Shown: positions 9,359 through 19,319 of the stretch, piece after piece | Numbering within the stretch: the first letter of the stretch is position 1 | Layout of the letters: each line of letters starts with the position of its first letter | Assembly: GCA_016197225.1 (NCBI GenBank) | Contig: JACPWC010000017.1 | Coordinates: 1 to 49,422 of the forward strand | Source: Chloroflexota bacterium | Lineage (GTDB): Bacteria; Chloroflexota; Anaerolineae; Anaerolineales; VGOW01 | Direction of reading: 5' to 3' | DNA: 49,422 nucleotides | Made by a program: the position numbers and the translations under genes | The notes under the pieces: generated by a model | Told to the model about the DNA's origin: nothing | Seen by the model: the letters and a program-made list of their open reading frames with translations, nothing else | The model's database searches: none

Positions 9359-11488
9359 CTACGGAACCACCTCCCACCCGAACATCATGGCGTGGTCCTC
9401 GTGCGCCAGGTTGTGGCAGTGGGCCACGTACGGGCCGACAAAGTCGCGGAAATATCTCCCGACGATCACCGACTCACCTGGGTCCAGGGCGATGACATCC
9501 TCTCTTGAATTGTCGTCAGGGTGTCCCCGATCCACCGGGGGAACCGCCTTCCCGTTACGCATGAGAACTCGGTGCTCTTCCATATGAAGGTGGAACGGGT
9601 GAACCCAGCCGCCGCCGCCATTGCGAATCTCCCAGGCGTCGAAGCTTCCCAATTTTTGTTGAGCGAGCGGTGTTTTGCCGGCAGGGTTTTTGAGGCTCCG
9701 CGCCACTGTAGCGGGGTCAAAGGGCATACCGTTGATCAGCCATTCGATCTCCCCGCCGAAACTGCCTCGCTGTACCTCGAATATCTTGCGGTTATCCAGC
9801 AGTTTCTTCCAATCCACCGAAGGGAAATTCGGCACTGGGCGCAGGGTTGTGGGGATCAGGCTATCATCCGGCGCGTCGTCCCCGATCACGATCTTTAGAA
9901 CCGGTATCTTGTAGTTCGGGTCCGGTGAGAAGCGGGAGGAGGAGGCCCACATGCGGCCATCTCCCATCTTCATCACGTTCGTCAGGTAGATCACGTCGCC
10001 CTTCGTGGTCGGTGTCCCGTCCATGTACTTGGTAAAGTCAATAATAAACTCACGGCGCTTCGCAGGCCACAACTCGAAGGAATCACGGGTGATCGGGGCC
10101 GGGATCAGGCCGCCGTCGCTTGCGATCTGGATAAACTTCATGCACTGTTGCCCATCGGGGATGCGGTACTGTCCCTGAAGTTCATCGCCGGAGTAGCCAA
10201 GCGAAGCCGCTGTCTTAGGCCCATTGGTTGAGGCCATCAACTTGAATTCGTAGATTCGGGCGATCGAGGCATCGAGGAAGCGCATGCGGTACTTGCGCCG
10301 CTTGACCTCCAGCACCGGGTAGGCCGTCCCGTTGACGGTGAAAATATCCCCGACGAAGCCTTTGCTGGGGAAGTGCTTGAAGAAGGTCTTGCCCCACCAC
10401 TCCGGATGGGCCTGGGGGTTAGCGGTCGGGAACTCGGAATCGTGGACATCGTTGTGTAAGGTGACTCCGTCGTCGAGGCGGCAGTCATAAAAGGCGAGCG
10501 GGATGTCGTATTCGACGTCGAAGGAGCCATCCGGGTTGTTCGTCCGGACGCCGGGCAGGCGCAGCCCCCTGGTCTCGTCGCCCATATCCATGTTGTTCTT
10601 GGGATCATAGATCGGGTAAAGACCGACCATGCCCTTATATACGTTAGCCCCGGTGTGATCCATGCGATGATCGTGGAACCAGAGGAACGACTGTTTCTCG
10701 CGATCATCTCCGCCTGCAGGCCAGTTAAGATAAAGGTTATCGCACCACGTTCCGGGCTGGTAGCCGTGATCCTTTGGCCCATACCTCATGCTGTAGTTCG
10801 GGTTGCCATCGCTCTCCGGCGCCGTGTGGCCGTTGTGCAGATGGGTAAGGAACGAATAGTCGGGAGCCCCAAAGTCCTGACGGTCGAGGTTATCTGGGTT
10901 CTCGTCCAGGTGGTTCACGAAGCGGATGAGGGCCGGCTTGCCATACTCGGCATTGATGCGAGGACCTGGGAACGTGCCGTTGAATCCATAGATGGTGCTG
11001 GCTGGCAAAGTCCTGACTGAACCGGCTTGATAAGAGTTGCCACTCGCATCGAACGACGCCGTCGGCCTGCCATCTTTACCGATAGGCAGCACCTGGGAGG
11101 TGGTGAAGCTATGGGTGTTCACCCGTAGTTCGATCTTGTAGACAAGCGGGTCGGGATACCCGATCTTGTTCGGCCAAATCTGATGGGCCTCACTGCCGTA
11201 GGAATTCTGCTGGCCAACGCTTGAACCTGGCGGGTTCGCCCAGCTATTGACTTCTGACTTTGCCACTGGGGCCAAAGCCTTCGGAATGGGCAACACATCC
11301 TGAAACGGGGAGAGGATTAACGGGCTGGTTGGATAGGCTTCGGTGTAGAACGTGTCAACCGCCTTTGCTGTGGAGACGACCTTGAACAACCGCGAGCCGG
11401 TCAGGGTGACCGCCGCTGCTCCCGCCACCCCCAACTTCAAAAAGTCTCGGCGGGAAAACTGGGTCTGGTTAATCTTTTTCTTGGACAT
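9359..11488 (-). CDS. Tat-exported multicopper oxidase (CotA/bilirubin-oxidase-like)
   Basis: A 709-residue three-cupredoxin multicopper oxidase that would couple one-electron oxidation of a substrate to four-electron reduction of O2 outside the cytoplasm. The N-terminus carries a twin-arginine signal (SRRDFLKLG followed by a hydrophobic stretch). All four copper motifs are present: THLHNGH near residue 219, WFHDHRMDHTG near 272, HPFHLHMEEHR near 632 and HCHNLAHEDHAMM near 695, the last with the type-1 Cys and an axial Met candidate. The intact ligand set predicts an active enzyme. The ATG at 11488 follows TAAGGAGC at good spacing, preceded by a leader hairpin (11509-11545). It is in the same orientation as, and 137 bp downstream of, the giant MCO. 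Substrate could be phenolic, Fe(II) or Mn(II); sequence alone does not decide. Confidence 0.95.
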   Translation of the reverse strand: MSKKKINQTQFSRRDFLKLGVAGAAAVTLTGSRLFKVVSTAKAVDTFYTEAYPTSPLILSPFQDVLPIPKALAPVAKSEVNSWANPPGSSVGQQNSYGSEAHQIWPNKIGYPDPLVYKIELRVNTHSFTTSQVLPIGKDGRPTASFDASGNSYQAGSVRTLPASTIYGFNGTFPGPRINAEYGKPALIRFVNHLDENPDNLDRQDFGAPDYSFLTHLHNGHTAPESDGNPNYSMRYGPKDHGYQPGTWCDNLYLNWPAGGDDREKQSFLWFHDHRMDHTGANVYKGMVGLYPIYDPKNNMDMGDETRGLRLPGVRTNNPDGSFDVEYDIPLAFYDCRLDDGVTLHNDVHDSEFPTANPQAHPEWWGKTFFKHFPSKGFVGDIFTVNGTAYPVLEVKRRKYRMRFLDASIARIYEFKLMASTNGPKTAASLGYSGDELQGQYRIPDGQQCMKFIQIASDGGLIPAPITRDSFELWPAKRREFIIDFTKYMDGTPTTKGDVIYLTNVMKMGDGRMWASSSRFSPDPNYKIPVLKIVIGDDAPDDSLIPTTLRPVPNFPSVDWKKLLDNRKIFEVQRGSFGGEIEWLINGMPFDPATVARSLKNPAGKTPLAQQKLGSFDAWEIRNGGGGWVHPFHLHMEEHRVLMRNGKAVPPVDRGHPDDNSREDVIALDPGESVIVGRYFRDFVGPYVAHCHNLAHEDHAMMFGWEVVP

Positions 11489-11508
11489 GGGATTGCTCCT
11501 TATTCTTT

Positions 11509-11545
11509 CCGGCTCCTTGTTATAGCTCCCCTAACAAGGAGCCGG
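11509..11545 (-). promoter_or_regulatory. Leader hairpin just upstream of the Tat-MCO ribosome-binding site
   Basis: Perfect 14-bp arms (11509-11522 and 11532-11545) with a 9-base loop. On the minus strand the 3' arm contains AACAAGGAGCC and the real RBS a few bases later reads ATAAGGAGC, so the 5' arm GGCTCCTTGTT could pair with either. There is no T run, so this is not an ordinary terminator. It may stabilise or process the mRNA between the two MCO genes, or control access to the RBS. Confidence 0.5.
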
Positions 11546-11625
11546 GCTTTGTCGAGTCTTGTCTGTAGTCGAACACAATGCTCTGGCGTCTTGTGTCAAC
11601 GCAAAAGCCTGGCAGTTTCAAGCAA

Positions 11626-14600
11626 TCAGGGCTGGTAGGTGATGGTAAACGTCACCAGATCAGCTTGCAGATGGAAAGCGCCGGAGTGGCTGGCTTGGAC
11701 ACGCAGGCGCATCTGCCCGGTGGAGGACATGAAACGCTTCGGGTCGCCGCCGGGCACAATCGTCACTCGTTGAGCGGCCAGAGTCTGCGGCGCGGTTTCG
11801 AGCATTTCCCAACTCGCCGTCTGGTAGTTGTACAAGTAGACCGCGCGGTCGAAACCGTCAAAGTCGGAGCCGATCTCGTAGTCCATCGTCAGCCCAAGAA
11901 GCTTGCGCTGGCTCGCAGGAACGATGTAAGAGACGTAGCCATTCACGGTTGGCGCGCCTGCCGCAGAGGAGTTCAACGACAGGAAGTTGCCGTCGCTAGC
12001 GGCCAGCGAACTCACATCGCCAGGCCCGGCGGTTCCCTGGGTCATGGTGATGGCCGAGGGCGAGGCCGGGGCCGCCGTCACCGGCGGGGGCAGGTTGATG
12101 ATGTACGTTGCCTCTTTCACAGCACTGACTTTTCCAGCGGCGCTGACGGCAATGGCTTTGAGGATCATCGTCTGGCCGATGCTCACCGGCTTGGTGCCAT
12201 AGATCGCGCCCCACGACGAAGTCGGGTCGGAGCCGTCGAGGGTGTAGCGGATGGTGGTTCCGGTGGCGGCCTTGATCGTCACCGACTGGGCGGAGGTGTA
12301 AGTTCCGCCCGCCGGGGTGAAGGTAGGCGAGGCCGGAATGGCGTTGGCCGGGTTGTGCTGGCCGAACTGCACTTCAAGGCCGGTGTTGGTGGTCGGCGCA
12401 GTGACGGCGATTTTGGTGGTGGCCTTGCCGGCCGAGTTGAGCGGCGTGGTGGCCGTCCAGCCGGTGGGCAGAAGCACTTGCAGTTGATACTTCGTGCCAG
12501 CCGCCACACCGAAAGCGTAACGGCCATTGGCGTCGGTCACGCCCTGAGCCAGGAGCGTAGTGCCGTTCTGAGCGTAGAGCCGGACGTTGCGGTTCGCCAG
12601 CGGCGCTTCGTCGGTATCCCAGATGCGGTCTTTGTCCACGTCTTCGAAGACCATCACACCCAAGCTGTTGAGTTGAACAAAGCCAAACCTGGCCGCGCCG
12701 GTTTCACCGGCGATGATGGTGGAAGTCACCGAGCCAGCCGAGGTTCCTGTCCAGGCCAGTCCGCCGGGAGGCGTGGCCGGGGCCGTCATCTTCACGACGT
12801 AGGTTCCGGGCGCAAACGGGTAGAACACCGCTTTGCCGCCTTCACCGGTGAGCTTGGTTGCCAGCAAGGTTGTGCCGTCGGCGGCATACAGGTTGGCCGT
12901 CCAGCCCGTCAGCCGAGACTCGCCGGACTGACGAATGCCGTCGCGGTTGGTGTCGTTGAATGGCTCGGCTACCACCCACACGTTCGGGTTGGCGTTAGCC
13001 AGCGTTACCACTTGCGTGGTTTGCTCGATCAGCGTGGTTGCAAAGATGCCGCCGGCGCCGGCCACAGGCGATGTTGTTTGATCTGGCCCATTGCCGGTGG
13101 TGAAGGTTGAGGCGCTGGAGCACGACCAGTCGCTTGGATACTGGGCGCTGAGGGTGTACTCGCCGGGCAGGAGGCCGTCAATCGCCGGATCAGGATTGTC
13201 GAAGGTGAAGACTCCGCTGGCGTTGGTAGCGCCGGAGGCGGTGACGGGCATCAGGCCAACCGGGCCGCCAACAGCCGTCACGCGCCAGCCGCCGAGACTG
13301 CTCTCGCCGGCGTCTTGCATGCCGTTGCCGTTGCTGTCGTTGAAGAGCTTGGCGCTCAGGCCCGCTTTGCGGGCAAAGCCAATGCCAATCTCGGCTGGCG
13401 GTTGCAGGCTGGCGTTTTCGAGCAGGGTCACAGGCACAGGCTGGTTGCGGGTGGGGAACCAGCCGGCGGGCGCGGTGGCCTTGGCCGTGTAGCTTCCGGG
13501 CTTCAGTCCACCAAAGAAGGCGAAGCCGGTAACATCGGTGGTAGCCGTCCGGTTTGAACCGCCGCCGGTCAGAGTCACTGTCCAACCGGCCAGCCCGTTT
13601 TCCATGCCTTCGTCGAAGAGTTGACTGCCGTTTTCGTCGGCGAAGATGCGCAGGGCCATGTCCCCCAACTGCACCAGGCCGAAATCGGAGATCAGGTGCG
13701 CGTTTTCGGCGCTGGCGTCCACGCGGTTCGTTGAGGGCGTGGTCAACTGCCAGTCGGCGGGGGCGGCGGCCACGAGGTCGTAAACGCCAGGCTTGGCCTG
13801 GAAGGTGGCCCAGCCATTTGAGGTGGTCGTCGAGCCAAGTAGTGCGCCGCCGATGTTGTGAATTTCAACGGACGTATCTGCCGCCGCGACTTCCGCCGGG
13901 CCGCGAGCGCCGTTCAGGTTGCTGTCGTCGAACAGCCGCGCGCTCACTTCGGACAGTTCGAGCGGCATGATCGGGTGGTAGTTGAGTTGATGCGGGTTGT
14001 CTTGGGCCAGGAGCGCGTCCGGGTGGAAGACGCCGTTCACGTCCGGCGCTTCGTAGACGCGCATGATGCCCCACAATCCGCCCGACAGGTGGTGGAAGAA
14101 GACGCCGCAGTTGTAGCGGAAGTCGCCCACGAAGCCGTCGGGGCCGCCGGCGCTGGGCAGGATGATGTTGAAGGCGCGGCCTACGGTGAAGCCGCCTTGC
14201 GTGCCGATCAATGTCGAGCCGGGGTCGCCCGGCTGGTTGAACCAGGCGTGGCCGGAGAGTTGGATGCTGTGCTGGCGCGGCTTGTCGGCACCTTGCAAAA
14301 CTCTCATGCGAACCGGGTCGCCTGCGTAAGCGCGGAAGATCGGAGTCCACGGGTCGCCATGCTCAACCGAGCTGAACACGTGGGCCAGCGGCCCGCCTTC
14401 GAGCGGGTCGGCGGCCATCGGCTCGACGCCCAGGCGGCGCATGAAAGAGGCGCTACCGTAGTTGAAGCCCTTCTCGCCCTGGTCTTCGGCGTCGAGGCCG
14501 CCACCAGGCGGCTCGGGCGGGCCAGGAGGTTCGGGCGGCCCACCAGGATGCACCGGCGGGTGACCAGCGGGATCGGGAATGACGGCGCCAGCGGCGTCAC

Positions 14601-17600
14601 GCAGGTTCAGGCCGTCCTGGAAGAAGAGGGTGAACTCGCGGAAGTCGGCCATGCCGGCCACGCGGATGTCGGCGGAGGCGCCACTGCGAATTTGCTGGCC
14701 GGTGAGCGGGTCGTGGTAGGTCGCGCCGTACGGCTCGATGTTGAGTCCGGCGAAGAGGCCGTGGTGACGATGCCCGCGAACGTCGCCAAAGTCGAAGAGA
14801 TTGATCGCGCCCAGTTCGCCGGGGTTGACATCGTCGGCGTACCAGCGGTAGAGAATCGACTCGCCGGGGCCGACCGTCTGGTCTCGGTTGTAGCCGACGG
14901 TTGCGCCGTCGGAGCCGCGCACGTCGAAGAGCACCAACTGCGGGTGCAGGGAGACGCGCAGGCCGGCGGGCGTGCCAGTGGGTGGCTCAAGCGGCAGGCT
15001 GGGGTCGCCATCCGGCACGCTATTGTGGCTCAGGAAGTTGTTGGTGAGGTGATTGCTGAGGGTGACTTCTATACACTCGCCTTCGTTGGCGCGGATGACG
15101 AGCGGCTCCGGCTTTTTGGTTCCGGCCAGAATGGCGGCTTCGTCTTCAGCCAGGGCGTAGATCAGGCCATAAGGATCGTGATCGCCAAACTCGTTGTAGA
15201 CGAGCGGCATTTCCATAGCGATGACGTTGTACTTGCGTGTGGGGACGCCGGGCGGGCAAGGCGTGCCGGGCTTGTTGGCCGGAGGCGGCGGAGCGCCGGT
15301 AGGTTGATGGTTGGGCGCGCCGCCCCACTTGCTGGGCGCGTTGTCGGGCAGTGGAAGCAGAAGCGGGTTGCCCTTGCCATAAACACGGAAGATGCCCCAG
15401 ATTCCGAGATAGAGATCGTCGGTCGCCGTGCCGCCATACAAATGATCGCCGACGCACTCCTCTTCCACGCCGCAGTTCATGGCCGGGATTTCAAAGTTGA
15501 AGGCTTCGGAGATGCCGAGCGACTGGCTGGCTTGATAAGGCGATTGCGGATCGTCCGGTTCCTGCCGCCAGCGCATGCCGTTCATCACAAAGGCGTGTTG
15601 TTCTTCCTGCGCGCCCTGAATGAGGCGGAAGCGCACAGCGTCGCCGCCGTAAGCCTGCAAGAGCGGAGTCTGCGGGTCGCCAAAGAGGTAAGAACTGAAG
15701 CGATAGGCCGGGTCAACCGGCTGGCCGTTCAGCGTGTCGCGCAAAACGAACGGCGCGTTGCGATAGTTGAGGCCCATTATCCCCGGATCGTCATCCGGGA
15801 AAGCTTCGGGGACAAACGGCGGGTTGAGAATGTCCGCCGGGTTTTGCGGGTTGCCGCCCGGAAGCACCAGCGGCACAAAGTCTTGATAAGCCAGGCTGAA
15901 CTCGCGGAAGTCGTCTTTCGGCCCGGGGCCGATGATGTCTAACCTGGTTCCATCGGCGTTGGCATTGCAGGCAACACCACAGACTGCGCCGTGCGCCGGA
16001 TCGTTGATGGGCCGGAAGTATTCGCCTGATTGCGGATCGCGGATGTCCATCCCGGCAGGCTCGACGATGAGGCCGCCGAACAGGCCCCGGTTCTGGTCAA
16101 TGGCCGGGAAGTGGTGGTCGTGGGTGAAGATGGTGCGAAGCTCGTAGTCGGCGTACCAGCGTTCGTGAATGGTCTGGCCGGGTTCAATGCCTTGATAAGA
16201 TGGATCCCAGTTAGCGGGCATGGGAATGCGGCAGGCACCTGTGCTTTCATCGGCGGTGCAGGATTGCGTGCCGTTCAGCACCGCGTGATCGAAGTTCATC
16301 TGCTCCTGAGTGTAAGCGGCCTGTTGATAGTTCCAGCCGTTGCTGGAACCGTCCGAAGCCAGCACGTCGAACTTCACCAGATGGATGTGCTCGCCGACCA
16401 TGTTGGTCTGGTTCAACTCAAGGAAGGCGTCGTTGCCGACCCAGTTGGGCAGAAGGTTGGTCAGGTTGAAGTTGATACAGTCGCCGGCGTTGACGCGGAA
16501 GAACATCGGCTCGGCGTTTTTCGCGCCCGACACAATGTCGTCCACGTCTTCATTCAGAACCAGGAACCGGCCCTGCGGATCGTGCCAACCGGCTTCGTTG
16601 TACACCACGTCCCACTGCATGACCGAGACGTTGTAGGTGATTTCGCGCGAGCCGACAGGACAAGGATCGCGCAGCGGCGCGCCGGGTTTGAGGGATGCGC
16701 CGGGGAGACCGGCCTCCAGTGGGGTGACGTTCGGGAGCGCCTGGCCGGCGACGATGCGGGTGGCCGGGGTCAGGTCTTCACGGGCAAGGGTCACGGGATT
16801 GTCCACATTGCCGTTTGGCTCGCTGATGCCGAGCGGGGGTTGAGGGGCGCGCCAGCCGTAAGTGCCGGGGATAAAGCGCGGGTAGCCGGGGTTCTCAGGA
16901 GTCGGCAGGGGCGGCGTGCCGCGAGTGTTCGAGCCGGCAGGCAAAAGCTGAAGGGCGCGAACTTTGATGCCGTCAGGAGTCACGCCCGCGCCGTCTTCGA
17001 TCACATCGTGGACGCGCCACAGCGACCAGAAGCCGGCGGCAAAGTGCGGGTAGAGGTGGCAGTGAAAGATGCTGTCGCCGATGGTGCCGGGTTTACTGCC
17101 AGAGCCAAACAGAATGTCGGCGGTGAACATCTCGCCCGGGCCCATGGTTTGCGAGTCAATCGTGGTTGACTCGGTTCGATGAGTCGCGTCCGGCTGGGTG
17201 GGCATCGAACCGGCCGTGCCCACGTCGAACGGCTCGGCAATCCACTGATGCGCGTGCAGGTGGAAGATGTGAGTCTCTTTGGGGCCGGTGTGGCCGTAGC
17301 GAATCTTGGCCGGGTCGCCGGAGTACGAATGGAAAACGTTGGAGATGTAGCAGGAGTCGGCCAGACCGCAGTCTTCGGGGTCAACGCCGGCGGCGGGTTG
17401 TAACCAGGGGCCAAGCCCGCTGGCGAGCTTGATCAGCGCCGGGTCGCCGAAGGGCCACGATGAAAGCCACGTCTCTTCGCTGACGCAGTCGGGGCAACGA
17501 TTCACTTCGCGGTTGCCCAACGGCTCACTTCCATAGTTGAAGCCCATGCCGATGCTGCCCGGAATTTCATCTTGTGAAAGCTGAACGGTTTCACGGAACG

Positions 17601-19272
17601 ATGGTTGGCCGGGCGTGTGAATGTCGGCGTTGATGTACAGTTCACCGCTCTGGGTCGTGGTTCCGGTGTAGAGCGGCGCGCCGCTCACCGGGTCTGTCCA
17701 GGTTGAACCGGCCGGTTCGACCACCAGCGCCCCGTACAGACCGTGCGAGTTACTGCCGCCGTCGGCCTCCGACCCGGCCATCGAGCCGTTGTCGCGAATG
17801 AGGAACAAGCCTTCCTGCGCCGGAACGCGCCAGAGGTAAGTGATGGATTGATTGATGGCAACTGTCGTGTCGGCGTTGTAACCCACCGCACTACCGTCCG
17901 AAGTTTGAACGTTGTAAGATGCGCCCATCACGTGCATGGAGGCGCGGGGGTTCACCGGCAAGCCTTCATCGTTCACCGGATTCAGTTCGTTGGTAAAGTT
18001 GATTTCGACGCACTCGCCAATATTGGCCCGGAGAGCCAGCGGGCGCGGGCGCAGGCGGCGGTTGCCCGCCGGGTCTAGAGCCGCGTCGGCGTTGAGCGGG
18101 GTGTACCAGTTGCGCACGGCTTCCTTGTCGCCCTGCAAGACAAAAACCTGGCCGTTCATATTCACGTCGCCCCAGCGGTTGTAGGGAATGGGGACGCTGA
18201 TGGCGGCCACATCGTAGTGGCGGGTTCCGGCAGGGCAAGTGGGGTTGATGGGTGAAGCCGCCACGATGGGCGTCAACTGGGTCGGCGCAATGAGGCCGGC
18301 GAGGACGACAAAAGTGGCGATCACGGTCATCGCCCGATTCATCAGCTTATTGCCCGCCTGAGACGACCAGCGTCGGGCAACCTCCCACGGGGCGCCAAAG
18401 GTGGCGGCCAACCCCAGCAGAAGCAGGAAGCTCACGCCGAGAGTCGCCGCGCCGTCGCCGAGCAAGTTGGTCAGCGCGGGCGCGTGAGCGTGAATTTGCG
18501 TCCAGGCGAAGTACCGGCCATGCGCTTCATTCATCGGCGCGTTGACCAGCGCATAGAAGAAGGCCGTGACCAGCGCCCACAGCACGCGCAAAGAAACGCC
18601 ATCAAGAGCCGGGCGCGAAGCGCGCCCGACCAGCGCCGCGCCAGCCCAAACCGCCAACAGTGAGGCCGGGATTGAAAGCGTAGAGATCAATAGCCAGTGC
18701 AGGGTGGAGTTGATCTCAAACTCGCCGTGCAAAGAGATGTGTACCAGGTGCAGGGCCAGGCCAACGCCAAACGCCTGAACGCCGGCCGCCGCCAAAAGCC
18801 GTCGGGCCTGCCGCCAAGCTCCGCTCATCTCGATGAGGGCGACAATGAGGCCGACTTCGGCAATGGCGGCGAGCAAATCCAACCGGCCTACGGCTTCGGC
18901 GTGCCAGGCATGTGGCCCCACGAACGGAATGCCCGCCGTCCGGCTGACGATATAGAGCGCCAGCAAAGCCAAATTGCCGGCGATGCCGAGCCACAGGATC
19001 GGCTGGCGCAGACGGCGCAGAGGCAGTTCTTCGGAGAGGCCGTCGCTGGCGACGAGCGCCAGCAACAAACCGCTGTAAAGCGCTTGCGCCGCCGCTGTGA
19101 CGGCGAAGAACAACCCGTAGCCCCACCATTCGGCAAAATGCTCCGGCATCACCCAGCCGTGAGCCAGGGCGCTCGTCAGCGAAAGGGCAACAGCGGCATA
19201 GAGCGCCGCCTGTTGCAAGCCGCTCTGTTGGCGGCCAAAATATTTTCTTGAAGTCACATTAGCATAAAACAT
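11626..19272 (-). CDS. Giant membrane-anchored six-cupredoxin multicopper oxidase with SdrD-like and chitobiase-C-like domains
   Basis: A 2548-residue protein. The start is the ATG at 19272, seven bases after AAGGAG; an upstream TTG at 19302 is rejected. Residues 1 to about 335 form an anchor of roughly eight hydrophobic helices (with HGWVMPEHFAEWWGYG). Three tandem two-cupredoxin modules follow (about 340-1750). The copper ligands are concentrated in the centre: HIFHLHAHQW near 671 and FHCHLYPHFAAGFW near 739 in cupredoxin 2, then GEHIHLVKFD near 961 and FTHDHHFPA near 1051 in cupredoxin 3. The other domains are degenerate. About 1770-2300 are five SdrD B-like domains with DxNxxGxxDxGE calcium-type motifs, then a chitobiase/hexosaminidase C-terminal domain (IRYTLDGSDPT, about 2314-2390) and a final beta-rich domain. 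It resembles MnxG-class MCOs in having six domains. It lies 47 bp after the DUF4352-like gene. A surface oxidase role is inferred. Confidence 0.92.
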   Translation of the reverse strand: MFYANVTSRKYFGRQQSGLQQAALYAAVALSLTSALAHGWVMPEHFAEWWGYGLFFAVTAAAQALYSGLLLALVASDGLSEELPLRRLRQPILWLGIAGNLALLALYIVSRTAGIPFVGPHAWHAEAVGRLDLLAAIAEVGLIVALIEMSGAWRQARRLLAAAGVQAFGVGLALHLVHISLHGEFEINSTLHWLLISTLSIPASLLAVWAGAALVGRASRPALDGVSLRVLWALVTAFFYALVNAPMNEAHGRYFAWTQIHAHAPALTNLLGDGAATLGVSFLLLLGLAATFGAPWEVARRWSSQAGNKLMNRAMTVIATFVVLAGLIAPTQLTPIVAASPINPTCPAGTRHYDVAAISVPIPYNRWGDVNMNGQVFVLQGDKEAVRNWYTPLNADAALDPAGNRRLRPRPLALRANIGECVEINFTNELNPVNDEGLPVNPRASMHVMGASYNVQTSDGSAVGYNADTTVAINQSITYLWRVPAQEGLFLIRDNGSMAGSEADGGSNSHGLYGALVVEPAGSTWTDPVSGAPLYTGTTTQSGELYINADIHTPGQPSFRETVQLSQDEIPGSIGMGFNYGSEPLGNREVNRCPDCVSEETWLSSWPFGDPALIKLASGLGPWLQPAAGVDPEDCGLADSCYISNVFHSYSGDPAKIRYGHTGPKETHIFHLHAHQWIAEPFDVGTAGSMPTQPDATHRTESTTIDSQTMGPGEMFTADILFGSGSKPGTIGDSIFHCHLYPHFAAGFWSLWRVHDVIEDGAGVTPDGIKVRALQLLPAGSNTRGTPPLPTPENPGYPRFIPGTYGWRAPQPPLGISEPNGNVDNPVTLAREDLTPATRIVAGQALPNVTPLEAGLPGASLKPGAPLRDPCPVGSREITYNVSVMQWDVVYNEAGWHDPQGRFLVLNEDVDDIVSGAKNAEPMFFRVNAGDCINFNLTNLLPNWVGNDAFLELNQTNMVGEHIHLVKFDVLASDGSSNGWNYQQAAYTQEQMNFDHAVLNGTQSCTADESTGACRIPMPANWDPSYQGIEPGQTIHERWYADYELRTIFTHDHHFPAIDQNRGLFGGLIVEPAGMDIRDPQSGEYFRPINDPAHGAVCGVACNANADGTRLDIIGPGPKDDFREFSLAYQDFVPLVLPGGNPQNPADILNPPFVPEAFPDDDPGIMGLNYRNAPFVLRDTLNGQPVDPAYRFSSYLFGDPQTPLLQAYGGDAVRFRLIQGAQEEQHAFVMNGMRWRQEPDDPQSPYQASQSLGISEAFNFEIPAMNCGVEEECVGDHLYGGTATDDLYLGIWGIFRVYGKGNPLLLPLPDNAPSKWGGAPNHQPTGAPPPPANKPGTPCPPGVPTRKYNVIAMEMPLVYNEFGDHDPYGLIYALAEDEAAILAGTKKPEPLVIRANEGECIEVTLSNHLTNNFLSHNSVPDGDPSLPLEPPTGTPAGLRVSLHPQLVLFDVRGSDGATVGYNRDQTVGPGESILYRWYADDVNPGELGAINLFDFGDVRGHRHHGLFAGLNIEPYGATYHDPLTGQQIRSGASADIRVAGMADFREFTLFFQDGLNLRDAAGAVIPDPAGHPPVHPGGPPEPPGPPEPPGGGLDAEDQGEKGFNYGSASFMRRLGVEPMAADPLEGGPLAHVFSSVEHGDPWTPIFRAYAGDPVRMRVLQGADKPRQHSIQLSGHAWFNQPGDPGSTLIGTQGGFTVGRAFNIILPSAGGPDGFVGDFRYNCGVFFHHLSGGLWGIMRVYEAPDVNGVFHPDALLAQDNPHQLNYHPIMPLELSEVSARLFDDSNLNGARGPAEVAAADTSVEIHNIGGALLGSTTTSNGWATFQAKPGVYDLVAAAPADWQLTTPSTNRVDASAENAHLISDFGLVQLGDMALRIFADENGSQLFDEGMENGLAGWTVTLTGGGSNRTATTDVTGFAFFGGLKPGSYTAKATAPAGWFPTRNQPVPVTLLENASLQPPAEIGIGFARKAGLSAKLFNDSNGNGMQDAGESSLGGWRVTAVGGPVGLMPVTASGATNASGVFTFDNPDPAIDGLLPGEYTLSAQYPSDWSCSSASTFTTGNGPDQTTSPVAGAGGIFATTLIEQTTQVVTLANANPNVWVVAEPFNDTNRDGIRQSGESRLTGWTANLYAADGTTLLATKLTGEGGKAVFYPFAPGTYVVKMTAPATPPGGLAWTGTSAGSVTSTIIAGETGAARFGFVQLNSLGVMVFEDVDKDRIWDTDEAPLANRNVRLYAQNGTTLLAQGVTDANGRYAFGVAAGTKYQLQVLLPTGWTATTPLNSAGKATTKIAVTAPTTNTGLEVQFGQHNPANAIPASPTFTPAGGTYTSAQSVTIKAATGTTIRYTLDGSDPTSSWGAIYGTKPVSIGQTMILKAIAVSAAGKVSAVKEATYIINLPPPVTAAPASPSAITMTQGTAGPGDVSSLAASDGNFLSLNSSAAGAPTVNGYVSYIVPASQRKLLGLTMDYEIGSDFDGFDRAVYLYNYQTASWEMLETAPQTLAAQRVTIVPGGDPKRFMSSTGQMRLRVQASHSGAFHLQADLVTFTITYQP

Positions 19273-19319
19273 GGGTAAGCTCCTTGCGTCAACAAACCGC
19301 AATCAAAACAACAAAACTT

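Noticed and set aside
9210-9377. N-terminal extension of the 194-aa membrane protein up to 9377
   Set aside because: These codons translate the CACGAAG word repeat and a palindrome and overlap the MCO stop; homology to the MCO anchor begins only after 9209.
11578-13110. 510-codon plus-strand frame
   Set aside because: Antisense to the SdrD-like and C-terminal domains of the MCO gene; low-complexity product without motifs.
13858-15942. 694-codon open frame on the plus strand inside the giant MCO gene
   Set aside because: It is antisense to a gene with clear MCO motifs; GC-rich codon use opens long opposite-strand frames, and its product shows no recognisable domain.
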